The notes: a model not told the origin generated them from the letters alone. DNA of 64,000 nucleotides from Microbacterium sp. H83 (GCF_001650405.1 NZ_LWCU01000009.1:24627-88626); one strand, 5' to 3'; shown: positions 11,029-20,496, counted from the stretch's first letter. Numbers and translations are program-made.

Positions 11029-12161
11029 TTGAGGAGGTTCCGCTTGCTCATCTCATCCAGCGAGCGCTGATAGCCGTCCTCCTCGACGGGCTCGGTGAGC
11101 ACCCATTCCACGAACGCCGTGACGCCCTCTCGGAAGGTGGTTCGCGGACGGAATCCCAGGACCTGCTCGAGGCGCGCCGTGTCGGCGACGTTGTGCCGGA
11201 TGTCTCCGAGACGGTAGTGGCCCGAGATGCGCGTGGGCACCTCGCGGCCGAACGCCTCGAAGAGCGCGGCCACGACCTCGTTGACCGTCGTCGCGACGCC
11301 GGAGCCCACGTTGAAGGTCTGACCCGCTGCCCGCTCATCGACGGATGCGAGGTAGGTCGCCTCGACGACGTCGTCGATGTAGACGAAGTCGCGGCTCTCC
11401 TCGCCGTCCTCGAAGATGTTGATGTCCTTGCCCTGGCGGATCAGGGTGGAGAAGATCGAGAGGATGCCGGTGTAGGGGTTCTTCAGCGACTGCCCCGGAC
11501 CGTAGACGTTCTGGTACCGGACGGAGACGCCTTCCTTGCCGATCGTCGGTGCGACCGTCATCACCAGCGATTCCTGCATCTGCTTCGTGATGCCGTACAC
11601 GCTCGACGGATGCAGCTTCGCGTCCTCGTCGGTGGGGACGAGGGTCAACGCGCCCTCCCCGGGGTGGTGGACCTCGAAGTCCCCCGCGGCCATGTCGGCG
11701 TCGGCCCGATGGCTCGGATACACGAGGCGACCGTCGGCCGTGCGATACGAGCCTTCGCCGTAGATCGATCGCGAGGAGGCGATCACCACCCGCCACACGG
11801 TGTTGTCCTCGTTCGCGAGCAGATCCAGGAGCTTGGCGGTGCCTCCGACATTGGCGTCGACGTAGCGGTCGATCTCGTACATGGATTGCCCCGTGCCCGT
11901 CTCCGCAGCCAGGTGCACGACGATGGTCGCTCCCTCGAGGGCCCGACGGAGATCGTCGACGGAGGTGACCGTCCCCTCGATCACGGTCGCCACGCCGTCG
12001 AGGGAACGGAGCAGCGGCGACGTCGTCGCCGGGTCGTCTCCGTGCACCTGCGGGATGAGCGCGTCGAGAACCGTCACACTGTGTCCGTCCTGCGCGAAGC
12101 GGGCGGCGAGTCGCGTGCCGATGAAGCCCGCCCCTCCGGTGATCAGCACGTGCTCAGGCAT
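11025..12161 (-). CDS. NAD-dependent epimerase, probably dTDP-L-rhamnose 4-epimerase
   Basis: A 378-aa extended short-chain dehydrogenase. It has [15 protein letters not shown] at the N-terminus, VLDALIPQVHGDDP, HLAAETGTGQSMYEIDRYVDANVGGT, SSRSIYGEG, a catalytic YGITK and NVYGPGQSL. The 'PQVHG...' and 'GTGQSMYEI' wording is closest to enzymes described as dTDP-L-rhamnose 4-epimerases, which give dTDP-6-deoxy-L-talose. A UDP-glucose 4-epimerase-like activity is the alternative. It precedes the O-acetylase gene with a GTGA overlap and follows a GT2 by 54 bp. A GGAGGG Shine-Dalgarno lies 7-8 nt before the ATG. Confidence 0.8.
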   Translation of the reverse strand: MPEHVLITGGAGFIGTRLAARFAQDGHSVTVLDALIPQVHGDDPATTSPLLRSLDGVATVIEGTVTSVDDLRRALEGATIVVHLAAETGTGQSMYEIDRYVDANVGGTAKLLDLLANEDNTVWRVVIASSRSIYGEGSYRTADGRLVYPSHRADADMAAGDFEVHHPGEGALTLVPTDEDAKLHPSSVYGITKQMQESLVMTVAPTIGKEGVSVRYQNVYGPGQSLKNPYTGILSIFSTLIRQGKDINIFEDGEESRDFVYIDDVVEATYLASVDERAAGQTFNVGSGVATTVNEVVAALFEAFGREVPTRISGHYRLGDIRHNVADTARLEQVLGFRPRTTFREGVTAFVEWVLTEPVEEDGYQRSLDEMSKRNLLK

Positions 12162-12215
12162 CGGTTGGCCCTCCAGGAAAGTCCGTCGGCGCGACGTTCA
12201 CGCCGGGCGCTGTGC

Positions 12216-13106
12216 TCAGACCGAGAAGATATGCGCCAGCGTCGATTGTAGTCCAGCACGATCGCCGTGCCTGAGTACGCCCGGCAGCTCGGTGATCGCG
12301 TGGAGACGCGACATGAGGCGCACTGTGGCGGTGCGAGCGGTCCGACGCCATCCGCGCTGGGAGGCCAGCGACGACGCCTGACGATAGTACGTGCGCTCGT
12401 CGCGGAAACGGCGACCGTCGAGGAGCGTCTTCTGCGAAGCGCTCGAACCGTGACGGCGGTAGGAGAAGACGACCTCGGGGTCGTACGCCAGCGCACCGCC
12501 CTCGAAGGCGACGTCCATGAGCAGGGCGAGGTCCTGGATGATCGGGAGACCGTCTCGGAAGTCGATGCGCTTGAGCGTCTCGGTCCGGAACGTCAGCGAC
12601 GGCCAGTACAGCCAGTCGCCCCTGATCAGGCTCGTCGCCATCTCCTCGCCGCGGAGCACCGTGACGCCGTCGCGTCGACGCGGCGCGAGCATGCCCTGTT
12701 TGACGCGGTCGACGAGCGGTGAGACCGGCGTTCCGTGCTCGTCGATGACGACCACACCCGGCTGGATCACGTCGACGTCCGGGGCGGAGTCGATGACCCG
12801 CCGGATCACCTCGAGATAGCGCGGATGCATGAGGTCGTCGCAGCCGAGGATCGTGATGAACGGACTCGTCGCCCGTCGGATCGCCTCACGGTAGTTCTCG
12901 GTGATCCCCAGATTGACCTCGTTGCGCACGTACTCGATCCGCGGATCGTCGACCGCGGCGAAGTACTCCCCCACCGAGGCATCGGGATAGCAGTCGTCGA
13001 TGACGATCATGCGCCAGTCCTGCACGGACTGCGCTCTGACGGAATCCACCGTCTCGTACAGGAGACCGGGGTCGCCCCAGAAGGGCACGAAGATCTCATG
13101 AGTCAC
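12216..13106 (-). CDS. family 2 glycosyltransferase
   Basis: A 296-aa GT2 enzyme: EIFVPFWGDPGLLYETVDSVRAQ, MIVIDDCYPD and the metal site ILGCDDLMHPRYL. It looks soluble. GTG start at 13106, only 4 nt after the stop of the large membrane protein gene, so it belongs to the operon running 17611 to 8867. It probably extends the same glycan; donor and acceptor cannot be read from sequence. Confidence 0.85.
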   Translation of the reverse strand: MTHEIFVPFWGDPGLLYETVDSVRAQSVQDWRMIVIDDCYPDASVGEYFAAVDDPRIEYVRNEVNLGITENYREAIRRATSPFITILGCDDLMHPRYLEVIRRVIDSAPDVDVIQPGVVVIDEHGTPVSPLVDRVKQGMLAPRRRDGVTVLRGEEMATSLIRGDWLYWPSLTFRTETLKRIDFRDGLPIIQDLALLMDVAFEGGALAYDPEVVFSYRRHGSSASQKTLLDGRRFRDERTYYRQASSLASQRGWRRTARTATVRLMSRLHAITELPGVLRHGDRAGLQSTLAHIFSV

Positions 13107-13110
13107 AGCG

Positions 13111-15036
13111 TCAGCATCCCGTCACCTCGTAGAGCTTGGCAGAACCCTCGGAGTCGACCAGGGTCAGCGCATCGGAGGCCGCGAGCCGGCGGAGGCCGTC
13201 GTACTCGTGCTTCGCCCCGTGGATCTCGTCGACCCCGAAGTCCAGGACGTAGGTCGTGCCCGTCCGCTCGATCGCGTCGCACACGGCCGAGCCCGGCTCG
13301 GCGCGGGACAGCTCGTCCAGGATGAGCTGCTCGTCGTCCGTGAACTCCATCAGCACGTGGGGCATCGTCACGCGACGGTCGGCGAACGCGTACGCCATGC
13401 CGGCGCCCGTCCACCCGCTGCCCGCGATCACGGCGTCCTCGGGGACCTCTTCCGGCAGCCGCTCCATGAGCTCCAGCTCATCGGTGGAGACCAGGCGGGA
13501 CTCGTCGCTGTATGCGTAGACGGCCGACACGTAGCGGATCGCCTGCTGGTTCGTGTAGAGCTGCCCGCCGAGGAGCACGACCGCGACGCCTGCGAGGACC
13601 GCGACCACCGGTCGACGCGCCCCGGCCTCACCGACGGCGACCCTGCGGACCCAGGCTGCGACGACATGACCTCCGTACGCCGCGATGGGCACGACCAGCA
13701 TAGGCAGCAGAGCGGCGAGTCGTGGCGAGTTGTTGTACCACGCGGCGGTGATCAGATCGCGGAGCGTGGGCCACGGCATCGCGCTCGCGACGATGTAGAG
13801 GATCGCGACGATCGCGTACAGGACGACGGGAAGGACGGACCTGAGGGTCCATCGCCGCACGAGCGCGGCCGCGCCCACGATCAGGAGCACGACCGGGACC
13901 CAGGTGACGTTCCCGTAGGTCGGCGACAGAGTGAGCGCCTGACCGATCGCCTGTCCGACCGACTGCTCGACCGGCCATCCGCGGGCCTCCGCAGCGGGCT
14001 TGAGGACCTTCCACGCCACGGCGGCCACGGCGAGCGTCAGCACGAAGAACACGCTGACCCGAACGAGCGCGGGACGCGCGGGACGCTCGCGGAGGAACCG
14101 CGCGTAGGCGAGGGTCGCCGTCGCCATGGCGAGGACGATCCAGGCGACGAACGCGCCGGGGTGCGCGATGACCACACCCGGCAGCGAGCCGAGGAGCGCG
14201 ACGAAGAGCATCCCCCGGTGCAGCCGGGTCGATCGCGAGCCGAGACCGAGGAGCTCGATCGTCGCGGCGAGGACTGCGGGGAGCAGGCTCACCGCGAGGA
14301 AGTACGGATACAGGACCCCGTAGTCGATCATCATGATCGGGAAGACCGGGATGATCGCGGCCACCACGCCGGCGGTGAGCGTGACGACCCTGTGCCCACC
14401 GACCGTCACGCGGGTGAGAAGGAGCACGGACGCCGGCCACACCACGGCGGCGACGACGATCATCGTCGCGTTGGACGCGATCATGATCGAGGCGCCGCTG
14501 GTCTCCGCGACGAGCGCGACGAGCGCGTGCCATCCGTCGGGGTAGAACCACAGGCCGCCGTCGGGACTCGTCATCGCGCCGATGGTCATCGGAGATGCCG
14601 ACCCGGTGTCCATGATGTAGCGCACCGCGTTGAGGTGGAAGATGTTGTCGAAGCTCTGCGAGATGTTGTTCGCGTCTCCGACGATCAGGACCAGCTGCAC
14701 GGTGAGGATGACACCGGCGCCGAGCAGCGCCCACAGCGTCGTCCGTCCGGACCGCGCCGAGGGACGCGCCGCGCGTTCGACGCGCAGCGCCTTGCGGAGG
14801 ACGAACGCCACCGCCATCACCACGAGCGCGGTGATCCCGACGGGGAGCAGGGTCCACCGCATGCTCACGAACGGCGTCCAGAGAGAGGCCAGCACGATCA
14901 CCGTGGCCGATGCGGGCGCAGCGAAAGCCCACGCCCACAGTCCGCGCAGCGCGATGATCCGGGCGATGATGTAGCCGGGAACGAGGAGCAGCGCCGCCGC
15001 CGTGATCGCCGGCAGGACTGCCGACGCCCAGCTCAT
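13111..15036 (-). CDS. large polytopic membrane protein, DUF6541 family
   Basis: A 641-aa protein with roughly 14 membrane helices and a C-terminal soluble part of about 150 residues (from NQQAIRYVSAVYAYSD to the end). The pattern matches actinobacterial DUF6541 proteins, which resemble GT-C type glycosyltransferases and sit in glycan loci. An Asn/Asp-rich loop (LIVGDANNISQSFDNIFHLN) follows the fourth helix and could contain the GT-C acidic site. Start at ATG 15036, which overlaps the stop of the upstream GT2 (ATGA). Possible roles are a polyprenyl-sugar-dependent glycosyltransferase or polymerase. This is inference. Confidence 0.75.
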   Translation of the reverse strand: MSWASAVLPAITAAALLLVPGYIIARIIALRGLWAWAFAAPASATVIVLASLWTPFVSMRWTLLPVGITALVVMAVAFVLRKALRVERAARPSARSGRTTLWALLGAGVILTVQLVLIVGDANNISQSFDNIFHLNAVRYIMDTGSASPMTIGAMTSPDGGLWFYPDGWHALVALVAETSGASIMIASNATMIVVAAVVWPASVLLLTRVTVGGHRVVTLTAGVVAAIIPVFPIMMIDYGVLYPYFLAVSLLPAVLAATIELLGLGSRSTRLHRGMLFVALLGSLPGVVIAHPGAFVAWIVLAMATATLAYARFLRERPARPALVRVSVFFVLTLAVAAVAWKVLKPAAEARGWPVEQSVGQAIGQALTLSPTYGNVTWVPVVLLIVGAAALVRRWTLRSVLPVVLYAIVAILYIVASAMPWPTLRDLITAAWYNNSPRLAALLPMLVVPIAAYGGHVVAAWVRRVAVGEAGARRPVVAVLAGVAVVLLGGQLYTNQQAIRYVSAVYAYSDESRLVSTDELELMERLPEEVPEDAVIAGSGWTGAGMAYAFADRRVTMPHVLMEFTDDEQLILDELSRAEPGSAVCDAIERTGTTYVLDFGVDEIHGAKHEYDGLRRLAASDALTLVDSEGSAKLYEVTGC

Positions 15037-15929
15037 CGAGTCGCCTCGGGGAACCGGATCTTCGGGTTGAAGGTGATCCCCCGGAGCCACTTGCCCAGGA
15101 GCTTCGCACGGAGGTCCAGCGGAACGCGGCCGCGGTGCAGGCTGACGAACAGTCGTGCACCGAACTCCAGGAAGTAGAGGAGGCCGCGATGATGCAGCTG
15201 CCAGGAGGCCTCGTTGCGCACGCCGTAGGAGAACTTCCAGAGGCTCTTGCGATCGACCATCGCGAAGTTCACGCCCCGGTTGTCACCCATGTCGTGCACG
15301 ACGACGCTGTCCATGACCTGCACGCCCGGGCACCGACGCGTCAGGCGCAGTGTGTACTCGCGGTCGTCGAACCAGATGAAGTATTCCGAGTACGGCAGAC
15401 CGTACTCGGCGATCGCCCACCGGGGGATGAGCACGGAGACGAACGAGCAGGCGGTCACCATGACGTTGTTCTGCCCCTTGACGAGCAGGCGTCCCCAGTC
15501 CCACGTCGGCACAGGGTTGTTCATCTCGCAGATGCTGCCGTCGGTGAACTCGACGACAGAGCACGCGAACGGCACGTCGCCGCCGAGCTCGGCCACCGCG
15601 CCGTCGAAGCCCGCGATGAGCGATGCGAGGGCCTCGGGCTTGGGGTAGCAGTCGTCGTCCATGATCCAGACGTGATCGGCTCCTGACGCGTAGCCGCGCA
15701 GCATCCCCTCGGAGAATCCGCCTGCTCCCCCCGAGTTGGTCTGCATCGTCACGATCTCGAGGGGCACCGAGGTCTCGAGCGACGCGAGGTACTCGGCGGT
15801 GCCGTCGGTGGACGCGTTGTCGATCACGAACAGCGTCTCGACCGGGTGCGTCTGCGCCTCGATCGATGCGATGACGGTCTTCAGCTTCTCGATCCTGTTG
15901 AACGTGACGACCACTCCTGCGACGCTCAC
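15033..15929 (-). CDS. family 2 glycosyltransferase (galactofuranosyl/rhamnosyltransferase-like)
   Basis: A 298-aa GT2 enzyme. It has VAGVVVTFNRIEKLKTVIASIEAQ, FVIDNASTDGT, TNSGGAGGFSEGM, the metal-binding IMDDDCYPK and WFDDREYTLRL. The GGAGGF and DDD motifs resemble the actinobacterial GlfT1/WbbL-like transferases that act on lipid-linked linkers. GTG start at 15929 overlaps the stop of the upstream GT4 (GTGA), and its stop overlaps the next ATG, so coupling is tight on both sides. The upstream ATG at 15956 is possible but less likely. Confidence 0.85.
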   Translation of the reverse strand: MSVAGVVVTFNRIEKLKTVIASIEAQTHPVETLFVIDNASTDGTAEYLASLETSVPLEIVTMQTNSGGAGGFSEGMLRGYASGADHVWIMDDDCYPKPEALASLIAGFDGAVAELGGDVPFACSVVEFTDGSICEMNNPVPTWDWGRLLVKGQNNVMVTACSFVSVLIPRWAIAEYGLPYSEYFIWFDDREYTLRLTRRCPGVQVMDSVVVHDMGDNRGVNFAMVDRKSLWKFSYGVRNEASWQLHHRGLLYFLEFGARLFVSLHRGRVPLDLRAKLLGKWLRGITFNPKIRFPEATR

Positions 15930-17611
15930 CACGAGCCCACCTCTTCCTCGAACCATGAACTCGCCGATTGCTTCGACAACAGCTTCTTCTCCGCCTTCCG
16001 CTCTTTGCGCCACAGGGCCTCGCGGGCCGCCTCGTCGGAGATGAGCGGGGCGACGGCCTCCGCCAGACGCCGCGCTGCGAGTCGCGCATAGCGCGGCACC
16101 AGCGCGGAGTCAGGGATGATGTCGCCCTGGGCTCCGACGTCCGTCGAGATCACCGGGACGCCGTGCGCGATGGCCTCCAGCGTCGTCAGCGTGAGTCCTT
16201 CGTTGTGCGACGAGACGACGAGCACATGCGCGTCGTCCAGGGTCTGCGACACCGGTGTTCCCGAGGTGCGTCGCTCGATGTCGGCGGTCAGCCCCTCCGC
16301 GGCGATGATGTCGTCCACCCATCCGGAGAGCTCCCCGTCTCCGTGGAGGATGAAGCGGAGCGCGTAGCCCTGGCGCTTGAGCCGTCGCGCCATGGCGATG
16401 AACACCTCCGGCGCCTTCTGCCGCGCCATGCGTCCCACGAACGCGACGGTGAAGACATCGCCCTCGCGGCGCGCCTGGAACTGCGCGTCCTTGGGCTTCA
16501 CGGTCAGTCCCCCGAGCGGCGCCATGACGACACGTTCGGCGGGGATGCCCTGCACATCGGTCATCCACTTCGCGAGGCTCGGAGAGATCACGTGATGCGT
16601 GGTCATCGACCTCGACGCGATCGCGCTGCTCAGCGGGTATCCGCCGCCGGTGTACTCGACGATGTGGGTGCTGTCGACGATCGGGATGCCGGGTCGCGAG
16701 GCCGCGATCCAGGCGACGCGGTCGTACAGCCACTGGTTGTGATGGATGACGACGCCACGGACGTCGAATGTGCGCAGGAGGGCACGCAGCAGCGGCTCGA
16801 CGCCCGGGGTCTGCGAGTCGACCGTCGGCTCCGAGAACGGGATCAGCAGAGCGCCGTCGAGTTCCGGCCGCGTCACCCAGGGCTGATGCGAGTCGCGGTT
16901 GGTCAGGACGATCGGCAGGAATCCCGCCTCGCGCACGAGCCGCACGGTCTCGAACGCCCAGAGCTCGGCCCCGCCGAGCTCGAACCAGTGGAGTCCGATG
17001 ATCACGGCCTTCGGCGCTCCATCCGCGGAGGGGCCCGCCGGAACGATCACGTCGTCCTCGTGCGCTCCGCCGGGCTGGAACTCCCGCTCGTAGTCCCGCG
17101 GCTCGATCGCCGTGGTCATCCGCCGCCGGAATCGCAGCAGCGAGAGGTCGCGGGCGTCGTCGTAGAGGAGAGGAGCGCGCGACTTCACCTGGCGAGCGAG
17201 TCCTCCGATCAGGCCGCGGCGCGGAGGACGGTACGGGTCCGACTGCAGGACCTCGTCGGAGGAGACGTGGATGTGACGCGTCGGAGACGAGACGAGCTCG
17301 GCCGCCTCCGCCTCCGTCGACTCGGAGCGACGGTCCTCGTCCTCGACCGCGCTCACGATGTCGAACGATTCGATGCGCCTCCGGTTCGAGCGGGACATCC
17401 CGCTGAACGTGGTGTCATCCGTGAGGCGCGGGGTGGTCTCCACCGTGCCGTCGTATCGGTGGACGCGCAGCGTCCGCTGCGGAGCCATCAGCGCGTGGAA
17501 GTTCAGTGCGCCCACGAGGAGACGACGCTCCCGCTCCGTCAATCCACTGCCGGTCTGCGGATCCGCGAACCGGAAGAGCGCAGGCTGATCGAGAGCTTGA
17601 AGAAGTGTCAC
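15926..17611 (-). CDS. GT4-type glycosyltransferase with N-terminal extension
   Basis: A 561-aa protein. The C-terminal 370 residues are a GT-B glycosyltransferase of family 4: IIGLHWFELGGAELWAFETVRL, VAFVGRMARQKAPEVF, ILHGDGELSG and the nucleotide-sugar motif SSHNEGLTLTTLEAIAHGVPVISTD (C-terminal acidic EGLTLTTLE). The first 180 residues are charged and not recognised. GTG 17611 is chosen because it follows a CACACT box by 6 nt; the upstream frame is non-coding. It is the first gene of the operon 17611-8867 and diverges from the Wzm gene. It probably adds a sugar on the cytoplasmic side. Confidence 0.85.
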   Translation of the reverse strand: MTLLQALDQPALFRFADPQTGSGLTERERRLLVGALNFHALMAPQRTLRVHRYDGTVETTPRLTDDTTFSGMSRSNRRRIESFDIVSAVEDEDRRSESTEAEAAELVSSPTRHIHVSSDEVLQSDPYRPPRRGLIGGLARQVKSRAPLLYDDARDLSLLRFRRRMTTAIEPRDYEREFQPGGAHEDDVIVPAGPSADGAPKAVIIGLHWFELGGAELWAFETVRLVREAGFLPIVLTNRDSHQPWVTRPELDGALLIPFSEPTVDSQTPGVEPLLRALLRTFDVRGVVIHHNQWLYDRVAWIAASRPGIPIVDSTHIVEYTGGGYPLSSAIASRSMTTHHVISPSLAKWMTDVQGIPAERVVMAPLGGLTVKPKDAQFQARREGDVFTVAFVGRMARQKAPEVFIAMARRLKRQGYALRFILHGDGELSGWVDDIIAAEGLTADIERRTSGTPVSQTLDDAHVLVVSSHNEGLTLTTLEAIAHGVPVISTDVGAQGDIIPDSALVPRYARLAARRLAEAVAPLISDEAAREALWRKERKAEKKLLSKQSASSWFEEEVGSW

Positions 17612-17617
17612 GGATAC

Positions 17618-17623
17618 AGTGTG
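17618..17623 (-). promoter_or_regulatory. -10 box of leaderless GT4 gene
   Basis: CACACT on the minus strand, spacer GTATCC (6 nt), then GTG 17611. It would drive the glycosyltransferase-epimerase-acyltransferase operon. Confidence 0.5.
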
Positions 17624-17753
17624 CTTTCGGATCGACGGACGCAACGAGACCTCCGCGATCCTACCAGCGCAGTACGGCGCGACTCTGGGGCGCGCCTGAG
17701 TCCGGACCGTCGCGCTCCCCACCGATATGCCAGGGAACGGAGAGAGGGGATCG

Positions 17754-17759
17754 TATGAT
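17754..17759 (+). promoter_or_regulatory. -10 box upstream of the Wzm gene
   Basis: TATGAT in the divergent spacer 17612-17807. It would give a 5' leader of about 42 nt with the AAGGTGG Shine-Dalgarno site 7 nt before GTG 17808. No clear -35. Confidence 0.4.
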
Positions 17760-17807
17760 TGCTGACGGTGCGCGCGCATACGTCCGCGCACGGAAGGTGG
17801 AATCTCG

Positions 17808-18677
17808 GTGGCACAGGCTGGCACAGTCGACGACCAGAGGATGACGACCCCCGGCGCGAATCGAGGTCTCCTCGAGGTCTTCCGCCAGCGGCATCTCCTC
17901 TCGCTCATCGTGCGCAAGGAAGTCCAGATCCGGTACCGGGGCTCGATCTTCGGGTGGCTCTGGTCGTACGTGAAGCCGCTGGTGCAGTTCGTCGTCTTCT
18001 TCGTGGCCATCGGCGTCTTCCTGGGCGCGAACGACCGGGTGGAGTTCTTCCCGATCTACCTCCTGTCCGGCATCACGGTCGTCACCTTCTTCAACGAGGC
18101 CTTCTCCAACGGCACCCGGTCGCTCGTGGACAACGCGGCGCTGATCAAGAAGATCTACCTGCCGCGCGAGATGTTCCCGGTGTCGAGCATGCTCATCGCC
18201 GCCGTCAACACGGTGCCCCAGATCATCGTGGTCGTCGCGATCTCGCTGTTCTTCGGCTGGGCTCCGACCTTCGCCTCGCTGGGCGCGATCCTGCTGGCGC
18301 TCGTCATCATCGCGATCCTGGCCACCGGACTCGGCCTCTTCTTCGGATCGATCAACGTCACGTTCCGCGATGCGCAGAGCTTCGTCGAGATCATCGTCAT
18401 GGTCGCGATCTGGGCGTCCCCGGTGATGTACGACTGGGTGCAGGTCGCCCGGGTCGTTCCCGACTGGCTCTTCGTCCTCTACCGTCTCAACCCCATCACG
18501 GCCGCGGTCGAGCTGTTCCACTACGGCATCTGGTTCCCGCTCGTCCAGGACTCCGCCGAAGCGGTTCCGGGCCTGTGGACGTACGGTCTCATCGCGCTCG
18601 TGACCTCCCTCATCGCGCTGGTCATCGGCCAGCTCGTCTTCCGCCGACTGGAGGGCCGCTTTGCCCAAGACCTCTGA
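17808..18677 (+). CDS. polysaccharide/teichoic acid ABC exporter, permease (Wzm/TagG-like)
   Basis: A 289-aa ABC-2 type permease with six membrane helices. The N-terminal cytoplasmic part LLSLIVRKEVQIRYRGSIFGWLWSYVKPL is the family signature (short amphipathic region before helix 1), and NPITAAVELFHYGIW is a typical later loop. These permeases export complete undecaprenyl-linked polymers such as O-polysaccharide or wall teichoic acid. GTG start with AAGGTGG upstream. The ATPase gene starts inside its last 17 bases, so the pair is coupled. Confidence 0.93.
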   Translation: MAQAGTVDDQRMTTPGANRGLLEVFRQRHLLSLIVRKEVQIRYRGSIFGWLWSYVKPLVQFVVFFVAIGVFLGANDRVEFFPIYLLSGITVVTFFNEAFSNGTRSLVDNAALIKKIYLPREMFPVSSMLIAAVNTVPQIIVVVAISLFFGWAPTFASLGAILLALVIIAILATGLGLFFGSINVTFRDAQSFVEIIVMVAIWASPVMYDWVQVARVVPDWLFVLYRLNPITAAVELFHYGIWFPLVQDSAEAVPGLWTYGLIALVTSLIALVIGQLVFRRLEGRFAQDL

Positions 18678-19404
18678 CACCCGGACCCTCCCGCGCATCG
18701 TCATCGACGATGTCCACAAGAACTTCAAGCTCCGTCACACGCACTCCATCAAGGAGACCGCCCTCGCGGCGATCCGCCGCAAGCCGCTGACGACCGACTT
18801 CCACGCCCTCGACGGCGTGTCCTTCGAGATCGGCGAGGGCGAGTCGGTCGCGCTGCTCGGATTCAACGGCTCGGGCAAGTCGACGATGCTCAAGCTCATC
18901 TCCGGCGTGCTCGAGCCGGACTCCGGATCGGTGCTCACCCGCGGCCGCGTCGCGGGTCTCATCGAGGTCGGCGCCGGATTCCACCCCGATCTCTCCGGTC
19001 GCGAGAACATCTTCCTCAACGCGGCGATCCTCGGGATGAGCAAGAAGGAGACCGAGGCCCGGTACGAGGAGATCGTCGCGTTCAGCGAGATCGAGAAGTT
19101 CATCGACACCGAGGTCAAGCACTACTCCTCGGGCATGTTCCTCCGCCTCGCCTTCTCGGTCGCCATCCACACGGAGATGGACGTCCTCCTGATCGACGAG
19201 ATCCTCTCGGTCGGCGACGAGCCGTTCCAGAAGAAGTGCCTCGCCCGAGTGCGCGAGCTGCACGCCCAGGGGAAGACCCTCGTCGTCGTCAGCCACGACC
19301 TGAACATGGTCTCGAAGCTATGCGACCGCGGGATCCTCCTCCAGGGCGGGAAGATCCGCTTCGACGGTCCGAGCACGGAGGCCGTGGAGATCATGCGCGC
19401 GTGA
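18661..19404 (+). CDS. polysaccharide/teichoic acid ABC exporter, ATPase (Wzt/TagH-like)
   Basis: A 247-aa ABC ATPase. Walker A is GFNGSGKST (residues 67-75), the signature is YSSGMFLRLAFS (about 155-166) and Walker B is DVLLIDEILSVGDEPF (174-189). The protein ends right after the nucleotide-binding domain, so it lacks the C-terminal carbohydrate-binding domain of some Wzt proteins. Export is therefore probably not coupled to recognition of a capped chain end. TTG start at 18661 overlaps the permease gene by 17 nt. Confidence 0.93.
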   Translation: MPKTSDTRTLPRIVIDDVHKNFKLRHTHSIKETALAAIRRKPLTTDFHALDGVSFEIGEGESVALLGFNGSGKSTMLKLISGVLEPDSGSVLTRGRVAGLIEVGAGFHPDLSGRENIFLNAAILGMSKKETEARYEEIVAFSEIEKFIDTEVKHYSSGMFLRLAFSVAIHTEMDVLLIDEILSVGDEPFQKKCLARVRELHAQGKTLVVVSHDLNMVSKLCDRGILLQGGKIRFDGPSTEAVEIMRA

Positions 19405-19422
19405 CCCGCGCACGGCTCCGCC

Positions 19423-20496
19423 TCAGAGATCGGCGTGCAGCCCCCAGACGCGCTCCGCGGAGCTCATCCACGAGAACGCCCGGGATCGGTCCGCCCCCAG
19501 CACGCTGAGCCTGCGCGCGCCCGCGCCCACGGCATCCTCCACGGCGGCGGGCAGGTCGGATGCCGCGACGATCGCTCCCCCGTCCACGATCACGTCGCGG
19601 TGGGTCGCGGAGTCGACGGCGACCACCGGTACGCCCAGAGTCATGGCCTCGATGACACGCCACGGCCACGCGGTCAGCTCGCCGGTCGCGGCGAGGGCTG
19701 CCGCTCCCGCGAACACGGCGGCTCGGTCGTCGCGCGACAGGGATCCTCGGATGTGCGCGCGCGACTCGGGCAGGCCCGCGGCGGCGGCGACCTCCGCGAT
19801 CCGCGGCTCGGCGCCCTCCGGAGCATCGAGCACGACCGCGTCCCGGCCGGCGGCGACGGCCGCCGCGAATCCGGCGCGGAGCGACTCGAGCGACCCCGTG
19901 AGCACGATGTAGCCGGCGGGGAGCGACAGGGCGTCGCGGCGAGCAGCGGCGTCGAGCGGCACGACGAACCCGTCGGGCGCGGCGCCGGGGATCACCCGGA
20001 CGCGGCTGCCGACCTTCGCGATCTCGGTGAGGCGCTCCGCCATGGCGTGCGAGGGGACGACGATCGCGTCGGCGTGCTTCGCCGCGCGCTTCAGCATCGC
20101 CCGGTGCCAGGCGACGGCGGTCTTCGACAGGCAGTCCGGCGCCTCCCAGGCCTGGAGATCCCAGACGGTCACCGTGGTCTGGTCGTGGTCGTGCACCCGA
20201 TCATGACGCACGAGCGGTGCCATGAGCGACGCTGAGTGGATCATGCCACCGCCGACGCCCGGGGCGAGGCCGATCTGCCACGACGCCGCCAGCTCCCGTC
20301 GTGCGAGCGGGAGCTGGCGCACATCGGCCATCCCCGGGATCGAGACCTCCGCCGACGCGGGGACGATGGCCTCGACGTCGCATCCGCTGGGCGCGGTCGC
20401 GATGAGCCCTGCGGCGAGATCCGATGCGGCGGAGGCCAGGTCGGGACTCACGACGTGCACCAGCTGATCGAGAACAACACGCAGCCGAGCACCCAT
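19423..20496 (-). CDS. GT4-type glycosyltransferase (mannosyltransferase-like)
   Basis: A 357-aa GT-B glycosyltransferase: TTVTVWDLQAWEAPDCLSKTAVAW with an HRAMLKRAAKHADAIVVPSHAM segment, IPGAAPDGFVV, and an AWPWRVIEAMTLGVPVVAVDSATHRDVIVDGG donor site. This is characteristic of group 1 (GT4) transferases. Start at ATG 20496, 6 nt after a TACTGT box; the frame continues upstream without homology. It is convergent with the Wzt gene (18-nt gap) and divergent from the DUF4012 gene. The likely job is adding a hexose to the same surface polymer. Confidence 0.82.
   Translation of the reverse strand: MGARLRVVLDQLVHVVSPDLASAASDLAAGLIATAPSGCDVEAIVPASAEVSIPGMADVRQLPLARRELAASWQIGLAPGVGGGMIHSASLMAPLVRHDRVHDHDQTTVTVWDLQAWEAPDCLSKTAVAWHRAMLKRAAKHADAIVVPSHAMAERLTEIAKVGSRVRVIPGAAPDGFVVPLDAAARRDALSLPAGYIVLTGSLESLRAGFAAAVAAGRDAVVLDAPEGAEPRIAEVAAAAGLPESRAHIRGSLSRDDRAAVFAGAAALAATGELTAWPWRVIEAMTLGVPVVAVDSATHRDVIVDGGAIVAASDLPAAVEDAVGAGARRLSVLGADRSRAFSWMSSAERVWGLHADL

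Noticed and set aside
12735..15177. Very long plus-strand open frames opposite the glycosyltransferase and DUF6541 genes
   Set aside because: Composition is Arg/Asp/His-heavy, with no recognisable domain and no start signal. They mirror the third-codon GC bias of the real minus-strand genes.
17734..17756. An ECF-sigma promoter (GGAAC ... CGT) before the Wzm gene
   Set aside because: The gap is about 13 nt, shorter than the usual 15-17.
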